Source: Nocardioides turkmenicus (GTDB lineage: Bacteria; Actinomycetota; Actinomycetes; Propionibacteriales; Nocardioidaceae). From it: DNA of 64,000 bases. Positions 25,561 to 37,344 of this stretch are shown here, in pieces. Positions within the stretch are counted from its first letter, which is position 1. Every line of letters starts with the position of its first letter. The translations under genes were made by a program, and so were the position numbers. The notes under the pieces are model-generated. The model was not told the origin of the DNA, made no database searches, and saw nothing but the letters and a program-made list of their open reading frames with translations. Location: the NCBI RefSeq assembly GCF_011045035.1, contig NZ_JAALAA010000018.1, forward strand, positions 54,112-118,111, written 5' to 3'.

Positions 25561-25998
25561 TCAGGACAGGGCGCCCTCGCCGTAGCTCACGGGGGTGCCG
25601 ACGGAGACGGTGCGGCCGACGGTGCACAGCCGGGTCTCGGACTTCTTGATCGCGTCCGGGAGGACGGTGCGGGCAGCGTCGCCGGCCTCGCCCTCGGGGA
25701 AGGTGATGTCGAAGGTGACCGAGATGTCGACGAGGCGGTTGCCCTGCTCGTCGCGGATCTTGGTGGCCGCGGCGAGGGCCTCGAAGGTCTCCATCGGGGC
25801 GCGCTTGCCGGTGATGAAGTCGACGTCCAGGGCGCTGCAGCCGGCGAGTGCGGCGAGGAGGAGCTCGACCGGGGTGAAGTCGGGGTCGTCGCCGTGGCCG
25901 ATCACCACGGTGCCGCCGCGCACGTTGGTCGCACGGAAGCGGTGCTCGCCGATCTTCTCCAGAGATACCGAGCGCTGGTCTGCCGCATCAGAAGTCAT
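25561..25998 (-). CDS. OsmC family protein
   Basis: A 145-residue protein of the OsmC/Ohr superfamily. The two conserved cysteines are visible in LAGCSALDVDF and ETRLCTVGRTV. Such proteins reduce organic or inorganic hydroperoxides in a thiol-dependent manner. The ATG at 25998 is followed by MTSDAADQRSVSLEKIGEHR. It is divergent from the aminopeptidase N gene, with only 37 bp between starts, and convergent with the QueA-like gene. Its position beside a SoxR locus fits an oxidative-stress theme, although no SoxR box lies here. Confidence 0.85.
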   Translation of the reverse strand: MTSDAADQRSVSLEKIGEHRFRATNVRGGTVVIGHGDDPDFTPVELLLAALAGCSALDVDFITGKRAPMETFEALAAATKIRDEQGNRLVDISVTFDITFPEGEAGDAARTVLPDAIKKSETRLCTVGRTVSVGTPVSYGEGALS

Positions 25999-26035
25999 GG
26001 GGTAAGAGTGCCATCTGCCCGTTAGCCTGTGCGAC

Positions 26036-28489
26036 GTGAGCACCCAGAGCCTGCCCCTGCGCCGTGACGAGGCCACCGCCCGTGCCGGTCTGCTGAAGAT
26101 CGAGGACTACGACGTACGTCTCGACCTGGCCTCCAACGAGGAGACCTTCCACTCGGTGACGACGATCCGGTTCACCTCGAAAGGCGGGCCGACGTTCGTC
26201 GATCTGAAGCCGGTCTCGGTCGCGCGGATCAGCCTCAACGGCAGCCCGGTCGACCCGGCCACGCTCGCCAAGGGGCGCCTCCCGATCACCACGGTGGAAG
26301 GCGCCAACGAGCTCGTCGTCGAGGCGACGATGCCGTTCCGCAACGACGGCGAGGGGCTGCACCGCAGCGTCGACCCGGCCGACGGGCGGGCGTACGTCTA
26401 CGGGATGTGCTTCATGGACGCCGCCCCCACGATCTTCGCCTGCTTCGACCAGCCCGACCTGAAGGCGCCCTACACCTTCCACGTCACCGCGCCTCGCGAC
26501 TGGACGGTGATCGGCAACGCGCCGGGCACGCAGACGTCGCCCGGCGAGTGGGAGTTCGAGCGGAGCCAGCCGCTCTCGACGTACTTCGTCACGCTCGTCG
26601 CCGGCCCGTGGCACATGATCCACGACGAGCACGACGGGATCCCGCTGTCGCTGAGCTCGCGGCAGAGCATCGCCGCCGACCTCGACAAGGACGCCGAGGA
26701 GCTCTTCACCCTCACCAAGCAGTGCTTCGACGAGTTCCACCGGCTCTTCGGCATCCGCTACCCGTTCGGCAACTACCACCAGGCGTTCGTGCCTGAGTTC
26801 AACGCCGGCGCGATGGAGAACCCGGGCTGCGTGACCTTCCGCGACCCGCTCGTCTTCACCTCGCGGGTGACCCGCGGCATGCGGATCCAGCGCGCCACCA
26901 CGGTCGCCCACGAGATGGCTCACCAGTGGTTCGGCGACCTCGTCACCCCGCAGTGGTGGGACGACCTGTGGCTCAACGAGTCGTTCGCCGAATACATGGG
27001 CAACCGGGTGACGGCCGAGGTGACCGCGTACGACGACGCCTGGGCCGACATGTCCTACGCCCGCCGCCAGTGGGGACTGACCGCCGACCAGCGCGGCTCG
27101 ACCCACTCGGTCGCCGGCAACGGTGCCGAGGACGCCGTCTCCGCGCTGCAGAACTTCGACGGGATCTCCTACTCCAAGGGATCCGCGATCCTGCGCCAGC
27201 TGGCCGCGGCCCTCGGCGACGACGTCTTCTTCGCGGGCGCCATCGACCACTTCACCCGGCACCGGTTCGGCAACGCGACGATGCACGACCTGTTCGCCTC
27301 CTGGGCGCGTGCCGCGGCCGAGGCGGGGGTCGAGTTCGACCTCGACACCTTCACCTCCCAGTGGCTGCTCACCGCCGGCCCGGACACGCTCTCCTGGGAC
27401 CCGGCCAAGATGGTCGTCAACCGCACCGCTCCCTCGCTGCACCCCGCCAACCGGTCCCACACCTTCCGTGCGGCGATCCTCAACGGCACCCAGTGGACCG
27501 TCGAGGACATCACCGTGACCGGCGACCAGACGCCGCTCCAGGTCGCCGCCAACGCGGTCGTGCTCGACCCGTACGACGACACCTGGGCCGCGGCGATCCC
27601 CGACTGGGAGACGGTCCAGGCGCTCAAGGGTGCCCTGCCGTCGATCACCGACGGCGGTCTGCGCGCGGGGGTGTGGAACAACCTGCGCAGCGCCTGGTTC
27701 AACGCGGCGGTCGACCCCGCCGACGTCATCGACATCGCCGAGGCGTCGCTGCCGATCGAGGACGTCGAGGACAGCCCGCGGCGCACCATGCCATGGCTCT
27801 TCGGATCGGTGGTGCCGCTGGCACCTTCCGGGGCTCGTGAGCGGCTCCACGAGGCGGCTCTGCGCAAGCTCGAGGAGGTCGCACCCGGCTCGGAGCTGCA
27901 GCTGTCGGCCTACCGTGCGGCGATCCGCTCGGCGACCTCCGAGACGCTGCTGCGCGAGTGGCTGGCCGCTCCCCCGGCCGGCATCGAGACCGACCTCGAC
28001 CTGCGCTGGCGCATCCTCGCCAAGCTCGCCGAGAACGGCTTCGCGTCTCGGGAGGACCTGCAGGCGGCCTACGACGCCGAACCGGCCAACGATGCCCGCA
28101 TCCACCTCAACGGCGCGCTGGTCAGCATCCCCGACGCGGAGGCGAAGGCGTACGGCTGGTCGGTGTTCACCGGTGAGACCGACCTGCCCAACTACGACAT
28201 CCTCGCCGCCGGGCGGGCGTTCTGGACCGGCCCCGCGGAGCTCACCGCCGACTATGTCGAGCGCTACTTCACCGAGCTTCCCGCCACCTCGGAGAAGCGC
28301 TCGGGCTGGAGCCTGGCCGAGGCCGCGGAGGCGTTCTTCCCCAGCGGGTCGGTGACCGAGGAGACCCTCGCTGCCGCGCGGGCGGTCATCGAGCTGGATC
28401 TGGACCCAGGCGTACGCCGGCGGGTGTCCGATGCCGCCGACAACCTGCAGCGGCAGCTGGCCGTCAAGGTCACCTACCCGCGCCGCTGA
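26036..28489 (+). CDS. pepN: Aminopeptidase N (M1 family metallopeptidase)
   Basis: An 817-residue cytosolic aminopeptidase that removes N-terminal residues from peptides. Diagnostic motifs are GAMENPGCV (about 258-266, substrate N-terminus binding), HEMAHQWFG (about 293, zinc) and the second zinc Glu in NESFAEYMG. The C-terminal ERAP1-like helical domain fills residues about 520-817, usual for the actinobacterial PepN. GTG at 26036 is set 7 nt after a TAGCCT box, indicating a leaderless transcript. The gene is monocistronic and divergent from osmC. Confidence 0.92.
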   Translation: MSTQSLPLRRDEATARAGLLKIEDYDVRLDLASNEETFHSVTTIRFTSKGGPTFVDLKPVSVARISLNGSPVDPATLAKGRLPITTVEGANELVVEATMPFRNDGEGLHRSVDPADGRAYVYGMCFMDAAPTIFACFDQPDLKAPYTFHVTAPRDWTVIGNAPGTQTSPGEWEFERSQPLSTYFVTLVAGPWHMIHDEHDGIPLSLSSRQSIAADLDKDAEELFTLTKQCFDEFHRLFGIRYPFGNYHQAFVPEFNAGAMENPGCVTFRDPLVFTSRVTRGMRIQRATTVAHEMAHQWFGDLVTPQWWDDLWLNESFAEYMGNRVTAEVTAYDDAWADMSYARRQWGLTADQRGSTHSVAGNGAEDAVSALQNFDGISYSKGSAILRQLAAALGDDVFFAGAIDHFTRHRFGNATMHDLFASWARAAAEAGVEFDLDTFTSQWLLTAGPDTLSWDPAKMVVNRTAPSLHPANRSHTFRAAILNGTQWTVEDITVTGDQTPLQVAANAVVLDPYDDTWAAAIPDWETVQALKGALPSITDGGLRAGVWNNLRSAWFNAAVDPADVIDIAEASLPIEDVEDSPRRTMPWLFGSVVPLAPSGARERLHEAALRKLEEVAPGSELQLSAYRAAIRSATSETLLREWLAAPPAGIETDLDLRWRILAKLAENGFASREDLQAAYDAEPANDARIHLNGALVSIPDAEAKAYGWSVFTGETDLPNYDILAAGRAFWTGPAELTADYVERYFTELPATSEKRSGWSLAEAAEAFFPSGSVTEETLAAARAVIELDLDPGVRRRVSDAADNLQRQLAVKVTYPRR

Positions 28490-28521
28490 CGGAGCGCGCG
28501 CTGCCTCCTCGGACACTACTG

Positions 28522-28619
28522 GGTCTCGACCCGCTTCGCGGGTTCGCAAGCTCACCCGCTGCGCTCGCTCGACCTTCTCGCGTTGCGACCCGCGACTTCG
28601 TCGCGGGTCGCAGGCTCGA
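28522..28619. repeat. REP-like intergenic repeat with two hairpins
   Basis: The gap between pepN and sbcD holds a GGTCTCGACCCGCTTCGCGG run with stem ACCCGC/GCGGGT (28529-28543) and a second, perfect 10-bp stem (CGACCCGCGA at 28586-28595, TCGCGGGTCG at 28601-28610) closed by CTTCG. The TCTCGAC-type unit resembles the element at 50221-50310. This looks like a dispersed palindromic repeat that may also end pepN transcription. Confidence 0.55.
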
Positions 28620-28649
28620 ATGTCCGTGCTCACCGATAGTTTTCGTTTC

Positions 28650-29849
28650 ATGCGGATCCTGCACACCTCCGACTGGCACCTGGGCCGGTCCTTCCACAGG
28701 GAGGGCATGCTCGGGCACCAGGCGGCGTACGTCGACCATCTCCTCTCCGTGGTGGAGCAGGGAGAGGTCGACGTGGTGTGCGTCTCGGGTGATGTCTACG
28801 ACCGTGCGCTTCCGCAGGTCGACGCGGTCAGGCTCGCCTCGGAGGCCCTGGCTCGGCTGGCCGCCTCGCGGGCCAAGGTCGTGATCACCAGCGGCAACCA
28901 CGACTCCGCCCAGCGGCTCGGCTTCGGGTCCGAGCTGATCGATGCCGCCGGCATCTTCATCCGCACCGACCTGGCCGGCGTCGGCCGTCCGGTGATGCTC
29001 CCCGACGAGCACGGCGAGGTCGCCTTCTACGGTCTCCCCTACCTCGACCCCGACGCCGCACGGGCGGCCTGGGGCCTGGAGTCGCGCTCTCACCAAGCCG
29101 CGCTCGGCGAGGCGATGCGCCGGGTCCGCGCCGACCTCGATGGCAGGGGCGGCCGCAGCGTCGTGATGGCGCACGCGTTCGTCACCGGCGCGGAGCCCTC
29201 CGACTCCGAGCGCGACATCTCCGTCGGCGGGGTCTCGATGGTGCCGGCCAGCCTCTTCGAGGACGTCTCATACGCCGCCCTCGGCCACCTCCACGGACGC
29301 CACACGATCACCGAGACGGTGCGCTACAGCGGCTCGCCGCTGGCCTACTCCTTCTCCGAGGCCAACCACCTCAAGGGTTCCTGGCTCATCGACCTCGACG
29401 AGTCGGGTTTCGTGGCCAGCGAGTTCGTGGAGGCGCCGGTGCCGCGCAAGCTCGCCCGCCTGCGTGGCACGCTCGAGGAGCTGCTGAGCGACCCGCGTCA
29501 CGAGGTCCACGAGCAGTCCTGGCTGCAGATCACCCTGACCGACCGGATCCGCCCTGCGCAGGCGATGGAGCGGCTGCGCCGGCGCTTCCCGCACACCCTC
29601 GTGCTGGGGTTCGAGTCCACCGCGCCGGTGCTGGGTGCGCTGTCCCGGCCCGACCCGTCCCAGCCTCGGCGCGACATCGACCTGGTGACCGAGTTCGTGG
29701 CCGAGCTGCGCGGAGAGCGCGCAGGCAAGGCCGAGCTGGCGCTGCTGCAGACCGCGGTCGACGCCTGCTGCGAGGACCCGGAGGTCGACACCCTCAACTC
29801 CGCGGCCGGCGACGCCGAGGAAGAGGAGTGGCTCGAGGTGCTCTTCTGA
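28650..29849 (+). CDS. sbcD: Exonuclease SbcD (Mre11-like nuclease subunit)
   Basis: A 399-residue metallophosphatase-fold nuclease. Motifs in order are HTSDWHLGRSF (metal), VCVSGDVYDRA, VITSGNHDSAQRL, AHAFVTGAEP and GHLHGRHTI. With SbcC it cleaves hairpins and processes DNA ends. A TAGTTT box 7 nt before the ATG suggests a leaderless start. The upstream in-frame MSVLTDSFRF is not family-like. sbcC begins at the last base of its stop codon (TGATG). Confidence 0.93.
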   Translation: MRILHTSDWHLGRSFHREGMLGHQAAYVDHLLSVVEQGEVDVVCVSGDVYDRALPQVDAVRLASEALARLAASRAKVVITSGNHDSAQRLGFGSELIDAAGIFIRTDLAGVGRPVMLPDEHGEVAFYGLPYLDPDAARAAWGLESRSHQAALGEAMRRVRADLDGRGGRSVVMAHAFVTGAEPSDSERDISVGGVSMVPASLFEDVSYAALGHLHGRHTITETVRYSGSPLAYSFSEANHLKGSWLIDLDESGFVASEFVEAPVPRKLARLRGTLEELLSDPRHEVHEQSWLQITLTDRIRPAQAMERLRRRFPHTLVLGFESTAPVLGALSRPDPSQPRRDIDLVTEFVAELRGERAGKAELALLQTAVDACCEDPEVDTLNSAAGDAEEEEWLEVLF

Positions 29850-32770
29850 TGCGCCTCCACCATCTGGAGGTGACCGCGTTCGGCCCGTTCACGGGCACGG
29901 TGAACGTCGACTTCGACCAGCTCTCCGAGGCCGGTCTCTTCCTGTTCTCGGGCGCCACCGGCGCCGGCAAGACCAGCGTCCTGGACGCGGTCTGCTTCGC
30001 GCTCTACGGGGACGTGCCCGGCGACCGCTCCGTCGCCAAGCGGCTGCGCAGCGACCGGGCTCCGGCCGAGGTCGCCACCCGCGTCGTGCTGGAGGCGACC
30101 CTCGCCCAGCGGCGCTTCCGCATCACCCGCTCCCCGTCGTGGGAGCGACCCAAACGGCGCGGTTCCGGCACCACGACCCAACAGGCATCCGTTGTGCTGA
30201 TGGAGTTGGTCGGCGAGGAGCGGCGCACCCTCACCACCCGGCTCGACGAGGCCGGCCACCTGGTCTCCGACCTTCTCGGCATGACGCTGACCCAGTTCGT
30301 GCAGGTCGCGATGCTCCCCCAGGGCCGCTTCCAGGCCTTCCTCCGCTCCAGTGCCGAGGAGCGCAAGCGGCTGCTCGAGCGGCTCTTCCGCACCGAGCGC
30401 TTCGCCGACGTCGAGCGCTGGCTGCGGGAGCGCCGCGTCGAGCTCCGGCGGCGCTCGGAGGAGCTCAACGCCGGCGTCGCCGAGGTGGTCAGCCGGATCA
30501 GCGAGACCGCGGCCGTCACCCTTCCCGACGACTGGGACGTCCACGATCTCGGTCTTCCCGCCGGCGACGGCGCCATCGCCGCCTGGGCACGGGCTCTGAC
30601 CGACGAGGCGACCGAGGCTCAGGCGGTGACCTCGGGCGCCGCGATGGAGGCGCTGGCCGCCGAGGCGGATACCCTCGCAGCACTCGACGAGGCCCGTGCA
30701 ATGGCCGAGAAGCAGCGCGGGCTCCGCGCCGCCGCGGCCGCCGAGAGCCGTCTCGTCGCAACCGCCGACGAGCAGGAGGAACGCGTACGCCGCGTCGAGG
30801 CCGCCCAGCGTGCCGAGGCCGTGGCCGGGGTCAGCGAGCTCGCCGACCAGGCCCGCCGCGAGCACGCCTCAGCAGCCGCGCTGGCGCCGCGCGACCTGAC
30901 CCTGGCTGAGGCCAAGGCGGCCGTCGACCGGATCTCGACCCGCCTGGCTGAGGCCCGCGCGCTCGTCCCGGTCCAGCGCCGCCTCAGCGAGGTCGCCCGG
31001 GAGCTCGCGACCGCCGGTGCGCAGCGAGACCGCGTGCTCGCCCAGACACAGGAGCAGGCACGCCTCGCCGAGGAGCTGCCGCAGCAGACCGAGACCCTCA
31101 CCGGTGAGCTCGCCGAGGCGACCGAGGCGGCCGCGGCGATCCCGGTGCTCCGCGCCCAGGTCACCGCCGTCACCGAGGTCAGCCGACTGACCCGGGAGCT
31201 CGCCGATGCCCGAGCCCGGCACGAGTCGGCGCGGACGGCCGCCATGGAGGCGCGCACCCACTATCTCGACGTACGTCAGGCGCGGCTGGACGGCATCGCC
31301 GCCGAGCTCGCCGGCGCCCTCGCGGTGGGCGCGGACTGCCCGGTGTGCGGCTCCCACGAACACCCCCACAAGGCCTCGCCGGCCGACGGAGCGCCCGACG
31401 CCGCGGCGGAGAAGACCGCGCAGGCGGCCTACGACAACGCCAGCGCCGAGGAGCATGCCCGCGACCAGCACGTGCGCGACCTCACCACCCGTCTCCACCT
31501 CGCCCGGGAGGCCGCCGGAGAGAGCGACGAGCCGGCCGAGTCGTTGGCCGAGCGCCTCGCGGGTCTGGAGCGTACGGCTGCCCGCGAGCCCGGGCTGCGC
31601 GCCGAGCTCGCCGCCGCCGAGCAGGCTCGGGAGCGTTCCGCCGCGCTCCGTACCGAGCTCGAGACCCGCGCCGCCGAGCTCGAGACCACGCTCCGTCACC
31701 TCACCGAGGAACGGGAGCGTCTCGAGGAGCAGCTGAGCGGCGTCCGTGACGAGCACCCCGATCTCGACGCCCTGCTCGCCACCCTCGACCGTGACCACCG
31801 GGCGGCAACGACCGCCCTCGAGCACCTCGAGGCCGCCACCCGCGCTGCCGAAGCGCTCGCCGGGGCCGAGCGCACCCTCACCGCGACCGCGGTCCGGGCG
31901 GGTTTCGACAGCCCGGAGAGCGCCCTCGCCGCCGCGCTCCCGCCTGACCAGGTCGCCGCCCTGAACAGCCAGATCAAGACGTACGCCGACAGTCTGGCGG
32001 CCGCGCGGGCGACCCTCGACTCCCCGGGCGCCGCCGAGATCCTGGCCACCGACGAGCCCGACCTGCCGGCGCTCTCCCTCGCCCATCGCAAGGCCGCCGA
32101 AGCCGCCGACGTCGCCCGTTCGGCTGCCGACACCGCCGCCAACCGCGCTGCCCGTCTCGACTCGCTGCAGCGCGACCTGACCCGCGCGCTCTCGGCCTGG
32201 GCGCCCGTACGCGACGATCTCGAGGTCGCCGCCCGGATCGCCGCCTTCGCCGAGGGGAAGAGCAGCGACAACCAGCTCCAGATGAGCCTCTCGGCCTATG
32301 TCGTCGCCTACCGCCTGACCCAGGTCGTCGCGGCGGCCAACGAGCGGCTGGCGAAGATGAGCGACCAGCGCTACGCCCTCGAGCACTCCGCCGCCAAGGG
32401 CGCCGGCGACCGCCGCGGCGGCCTCGCGCTCCTGGTCCGCGACGACTGGTCCGGCGAGTCGCGCGACCCCGCCACGCTGTCAGGCGGCGAAACCTTCGTC
32501 GTCTCCCTTGCCCTGGCGCTCGGCCTGGCCGACGTGATCATGAACGAGGCCGGCGGCCAGATGCTCGACACCCTCTTCGTCGACGAAGGCTTCGGCTCGC
32601 TCGACGCGGACACCCTCGACGACGTCCTCGACGTCCTCGACACCCTCCGCGAAGGCGGCCGCATCATCGGCGTCGTCAGCCACGTCACCGAGATGCGCGA
32701 ACGCATCCCCACCCAGCTGGCGGTCACCAAGGGCCGGGAGGGATCCACCCTTCAGGTCCTCGGCGCCTGA
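29849..32770 (+). CDS. sbcC: Exonuclease SbcC (Rad50-like SMC ATPase subunit)
   Basis: A 973-residue SMC-like ATPase. Walker A SGATGAGKTS (about 34-43), the Q-loop LTQFVQVAMLPQG, a long coiled coil split by the zinc hook DCPVCGSHEH (about 496), the ABC signature LSGGETFVVSLAL and Walker B TLFVDEGFGSLD. This is the Rad50 organisation: ATP-driven arms that bring SbcD to DNA ends. It is translationally coupled to sbcD. It is separate from the JetC-type SMC at 53 kb, which has no zinc hook. Confidence 0.93.
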   Translation: MRLHHLEVTAFGPFTGTVNVDFDQLSEAGLFLFSGATGAGKTSVLDAVCFALYGDVPGDRSVAKRLRSDRAPAEVATRVVLEATLAQRRFRITRSPSWERPKRRGSGTTTQQASVVLMELVGEERRTLTTRLDEAGHLVSDLLGMTLTQFVQVAMLPQGRFQAFLRSSAEERKRLLERLFRTERFADVERWLRERRVELRRRSEELNAGVAEVVSRISETAAVTLPDDWDVHDLGLPAGDGAIAAWARALTDEATEAQAVTSGAAMEALAAEADTLAALDEARAMAEKQRGLRAAAAAESRLVATADEQEERVRRVEAAQRAEAVAGVSELADQARREHASAAALAPRDLTLAEAKAAVDRISTRLAEARALVPVQRRLSEVARELATAGAQRDRVLAQTQEQARLAEELPQQTETLTGELAEATEAAAAIPVLRAQVTAVTEVSRLTRELADARARHESARTAAMEARTHYLDVRQARLDGIAAELAGALAVGADCPVCGSHEHPHKASPADGAPDAAAEKTAQAAYDNASAEEHARDQHVRDLTTRLHLAREAAGESDEPAESLAERLAGLERTAAREPGLRAELAAAEQARERSAALRTELETRAAELETTLRHLTEERERLEEQLSGVRDEHPDLDALLATLDRDHRAATTALEHLEAATRAAEALAGAERTLTATAVRAGFDSPESALAAALPPDQVAALNSQIKTYADSLAAARATLDSPGAAEILATDEPDLPALSLAHRKAAEAADVARSAADTAANRAARLDSLQRDLTRALSAWAPVRDDLEVAARIAAFAEGKSSDNQLQMSLSAYVVAYRLTQVVAAANERLAKMSDQRYALEHSAAKGAGDRRGGLALLVRDDWSGESRDPATLSGGETFVVSLALALGLADVIMNEAGGQMLDTLFVDEGFGSLDADTLDDVLDVLDTLREGGRIIGVVSHVTEMRERIPTQLAVTKGREGSTLQVLGA

Positions 32771-32847
32771 GGCCGGAAGATCTTGGGTCGCGCGACGACA
32801 TCACCGAAGAATTAACCTTCGGATCGACATGTATTACCGTCCAGCCG

Positions 32848-32876
32848 TTCCCCGGAGTGACGTACGTCACTAATCT
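32848..32876 (+). promoter_or_regulatory. Promoter with a perfect 16-bp palindrome before the SGNH hydrolase gene
   Basis: A -35-like TTCCCC (32848-32853) and -10 TAATCT (32871-32876) have 17-bp spacing. AGTGACGTACGTCACT (32856-32871) fills the spacer and touches the -10 box, a repressor-like position. The 5' UTR would be about 44 nt. Confidence 0.5.
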
Positions 32877-32926
32877 GAGGCGGCTCCGCGCCGCGGAAGC
32901 CTGTCCCAGACCAACCGGAGGTTTCC

Positions 32927-34150
32927 GTGCCCCGTCTCACCACCCGCGTCGCCAAGGTCGCCGCCACCCTTCTGCTCCCCGCGTCCCTGCTCTCGGCGAC
33001 ATCGCTGGTGGCCTCGCCCGCCCACGCCGACGGCCCCGGCGCCGGCACCCCGTGGCTCGTCACGGTGGGAGACAGCTACATCTCCGGAGAGGCCGGACGC
33101 TGGGCCGGCAACACCAACTCCGGTGAGTCGCTCATCGACGCAGGCGGCAGCGCGACCTATTTCGACAACGCCACGCACACCGCGGAGACGATCAACCGAT
33201 GCCACCGCAGCACGGCGGCCGAGGCGTACATCGGCGGTGGCGTGAACGGGCTCAACCTCGCCTGTTCGGGCGCGACGGTCGCCACCACGACGACCCGCGA
33301 GGGCTACTTCAAGCCCGGCATCGACTTCTACGCCAGCGGCGGCAACCAGGGCCAGGCCCTCATGCTGCAGAGCTTCGCGGCGAGCCAGAACGTCAAGGCG
33401 GTGGCGATCAGCATCGGCGGCAACGACTTCAACTTCGGCAGCATCGTCACCCAGTGCGTCCAGAACTTCCTGGTCTCTCCGTCCTGGAGCAAGGACTATT
33501 GCAAGGACGACGCGGTCGTGACGAACGCGATGGCGTCCAGCAACGTCGCCGCTGTGCGCGCGCGGATCGCCACCGCCTTCCAGAACGTACGCACCGCCAT
33601 GCGCAACGCCGGCTACGCGGACACCGCGTGGACCCTGATCGTCCAGAACGTTCCCTCGCCGCTGGCGACCTCATCGGTCTATCGCTACAGCGAGTCCGGC
33701 TACACCCGCCAGAACACCGGCGGCTGCGGTTTCTGGAACGCGGACGCAGATTACGCGTACACCACCATCCTGCCGACGATCAACAACACGATCGCGGGTG
33801 CGGCCACCGACTCCGGGCTGACCAACATCAAACGGGTCGACGTCACCGGCGCGTTCGCCGGTCGCCGTCTGTGCGAGAACACCGTGGGCCTTCTCGAGGA
33901 GAAGGGGCTGTCGAGCTGGCGGGTGTCCGGCGCCGTCGACAAGACCGAGTGGGTCAACCAGATCCGCACCGTCTCCACCTCGAGCGGCAACTACTACATC
34001 CAGGAGAGCCTGCACCCCAACTACTGGGGCCAGCTGGCCCTGCGCAGCTGCCTGCGCCAGGCGTACAACGCCGGCGCGCCGAGGTCCGGCACCTGCACCC
34101 ACGGCACCGGGCTCACCGCCAACGGCGAGCCCGTCATGACCCTCAACTGA
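32927..34150 (+). CDS. Secreted SGNH/GDSL hydrolase
   Basis: A 407-residue exported esterase/lipase-like enzyme. Residues 1-35 are a signal peptide ending SPAHADG. Block I is VTVGDSYISGE (nucleophile Ser), block III is IGGNDFNFG, and the catalytic Asp/His lie in ESLHPNYWGQ near the C-terminus. Several Cys residues (NLACSGA, TQCVQNF, CLRQAY and others) suggest disulfides. The GTG at 32927 has a CCGGAGG ribosome binding site. It is monocistronic and ends in a large hairpin. Its substrate (lipid or polysaccharide ester) is unknown. Confidence 0.88.
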   Translation: MPRLTTRVAKVAATLLLPASLLSATSLVASPAHADGPGAGTPWLVTVGDSYISGEAGRWAGNTNSGESLIDAGGSATYFDNATHTAETINRCHRSTAAEAYIGGGVNGLNLACSGATVATTTTREGYFKPGIDFYASGGNQGQALMLQSFAASQNVKAVAISIGGNDFNFGSIVTQCVQNFLVSPSWSKDYCKDDAVVTNAMASSNVAAVRARIATAFQNVRTAMRNAGYADTAWTLIVQNVPSPLATSSVYRYSESGYTRQNTGGCGFWNADADYAYTTILPTINNTIAGAATDSGLTNIKRVDVTGAFAGRRLCENTVGLLEEKGLSSWRVSGAVDKTEWVNQIRTVSTSSGNYYIQESLHPNYWGQLALRSCLRQAYNAGAPRSGTCTHGTGLTANGEPVMTLN

Positions 34151-34168
34151 CCGGTCGAGCCGTCACTT

Positions 34169-34210
34169 CGGTCGGCCGAGCCGTCACCTGGGTGACGGCT
34201 CGGCCGACCG
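34169..34210. terminator. Bidirectional terminator with a 20-bp perfect stem
   Basis: Arms CGGTCGGCCGAGCCGTCACC (34169-34188) and its exact complement (34191-34210) enclose just TG. It lies between the convergent SGNH hydrolase and gcvP genes and can stop both. A partial direct copy of the left arm precedes it at 34153-34166. Confidence 0.85.
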
Positions 34211-34227
34211 ACGTGACGTCTCGGCGC

Positions 34228-37098
<2,871 letters not shown>

Positions 37099-37189
37099 AG
37101 TGGCTCCTGAGGGCATCTAAGACAACTCGTAAGCCCTCCCCCTCTGTCACCGCACCGTCGCCGCTTCAGAGTTGCCTGGTCCGCACAGT

Positions 37190-37263
37190 CGTGGGTGCCT
37201 GAGAGTTTCCGGGGAGGATTTGCCCCTTCGGCGCCCCAACGAGTTGGGGCTCTCCCGTGCGGG
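37190..37263 (-). ncRNA. Glycine riboswitch (single aptamer visible)
   Basis: On the minus strand, CGGGAGAGCCCC, a hairpin with GTTGGGGCGCCGAAGGGGC, then CAAATCCTCCCCGG and AACTCTCAGGCA form the conserved glycine aptamer core. It lies about 90 nt upstream of gcvP in the same direction. I see one aptamer only; the usual second aptamer is not evident. A -10 TATGCT (37284-37279) would start transcription near 37272. The predicted effect is activation by glycine. Confidence 0.88.
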
Positions 37264-37278
37264 ATGGTCAGCAACCCC

Positions 37279-37284
37279 AGCATA
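37279..37284 (-). promoter_or_regulatory. -10 box of the gcvP riboswitch transcript
   Basis: TATGCT on the minus strand, about 12 nt before the first aptamer stem. The -35 region would overlap the terminator hairpin of the upstream merR gene at 37291-37330. No strong -35 is visible. Confidence 0.5.
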
Positions 37285-37290
37285 AAGGAC

Positions 37291-37330
37291 CGGGCCTCGA
37301 CGTCCCGCCTTCGCGGGGCCCCGAGGCCCG
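37291..37330 (-). terminator. Terminator after the MerR gene, next to the gcvP promoter
   Basis: Outer arms CGGGCCTCG (37291-37299) and CGAGGCCCG (37322-37330), inner arms CCCGC (37304-37308) and GCGGG (37313-37317). It lies 14 bp after the stop of the MerR gene and directly before the riboswitch promoter. Confidence 0.65.
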
Positions 37331-37344
37331 GTGTCGACTGAGTC

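Noticed and set aside
28586..28610. Hairpin near 28.6 kb as a classical terminator
   Set aside because: No T-run follows, and the same style of unit recurs at 50 kb, so a dispersed repeat explains it better; it may still stop transcription.
25988..28708. 906-codon minus-strand frame opposite pepN
   Set aside because: pepN has zinc and GAMEN motifs; the opposite frame has none and simply reflects codon composition.
29849..32770. sbcC as a member of the Wadjet locus
   Set aside because: It has a CPVC zinc hook and is coupled to sbcD, so it is Rad50-type repair machinery far from jetABC.
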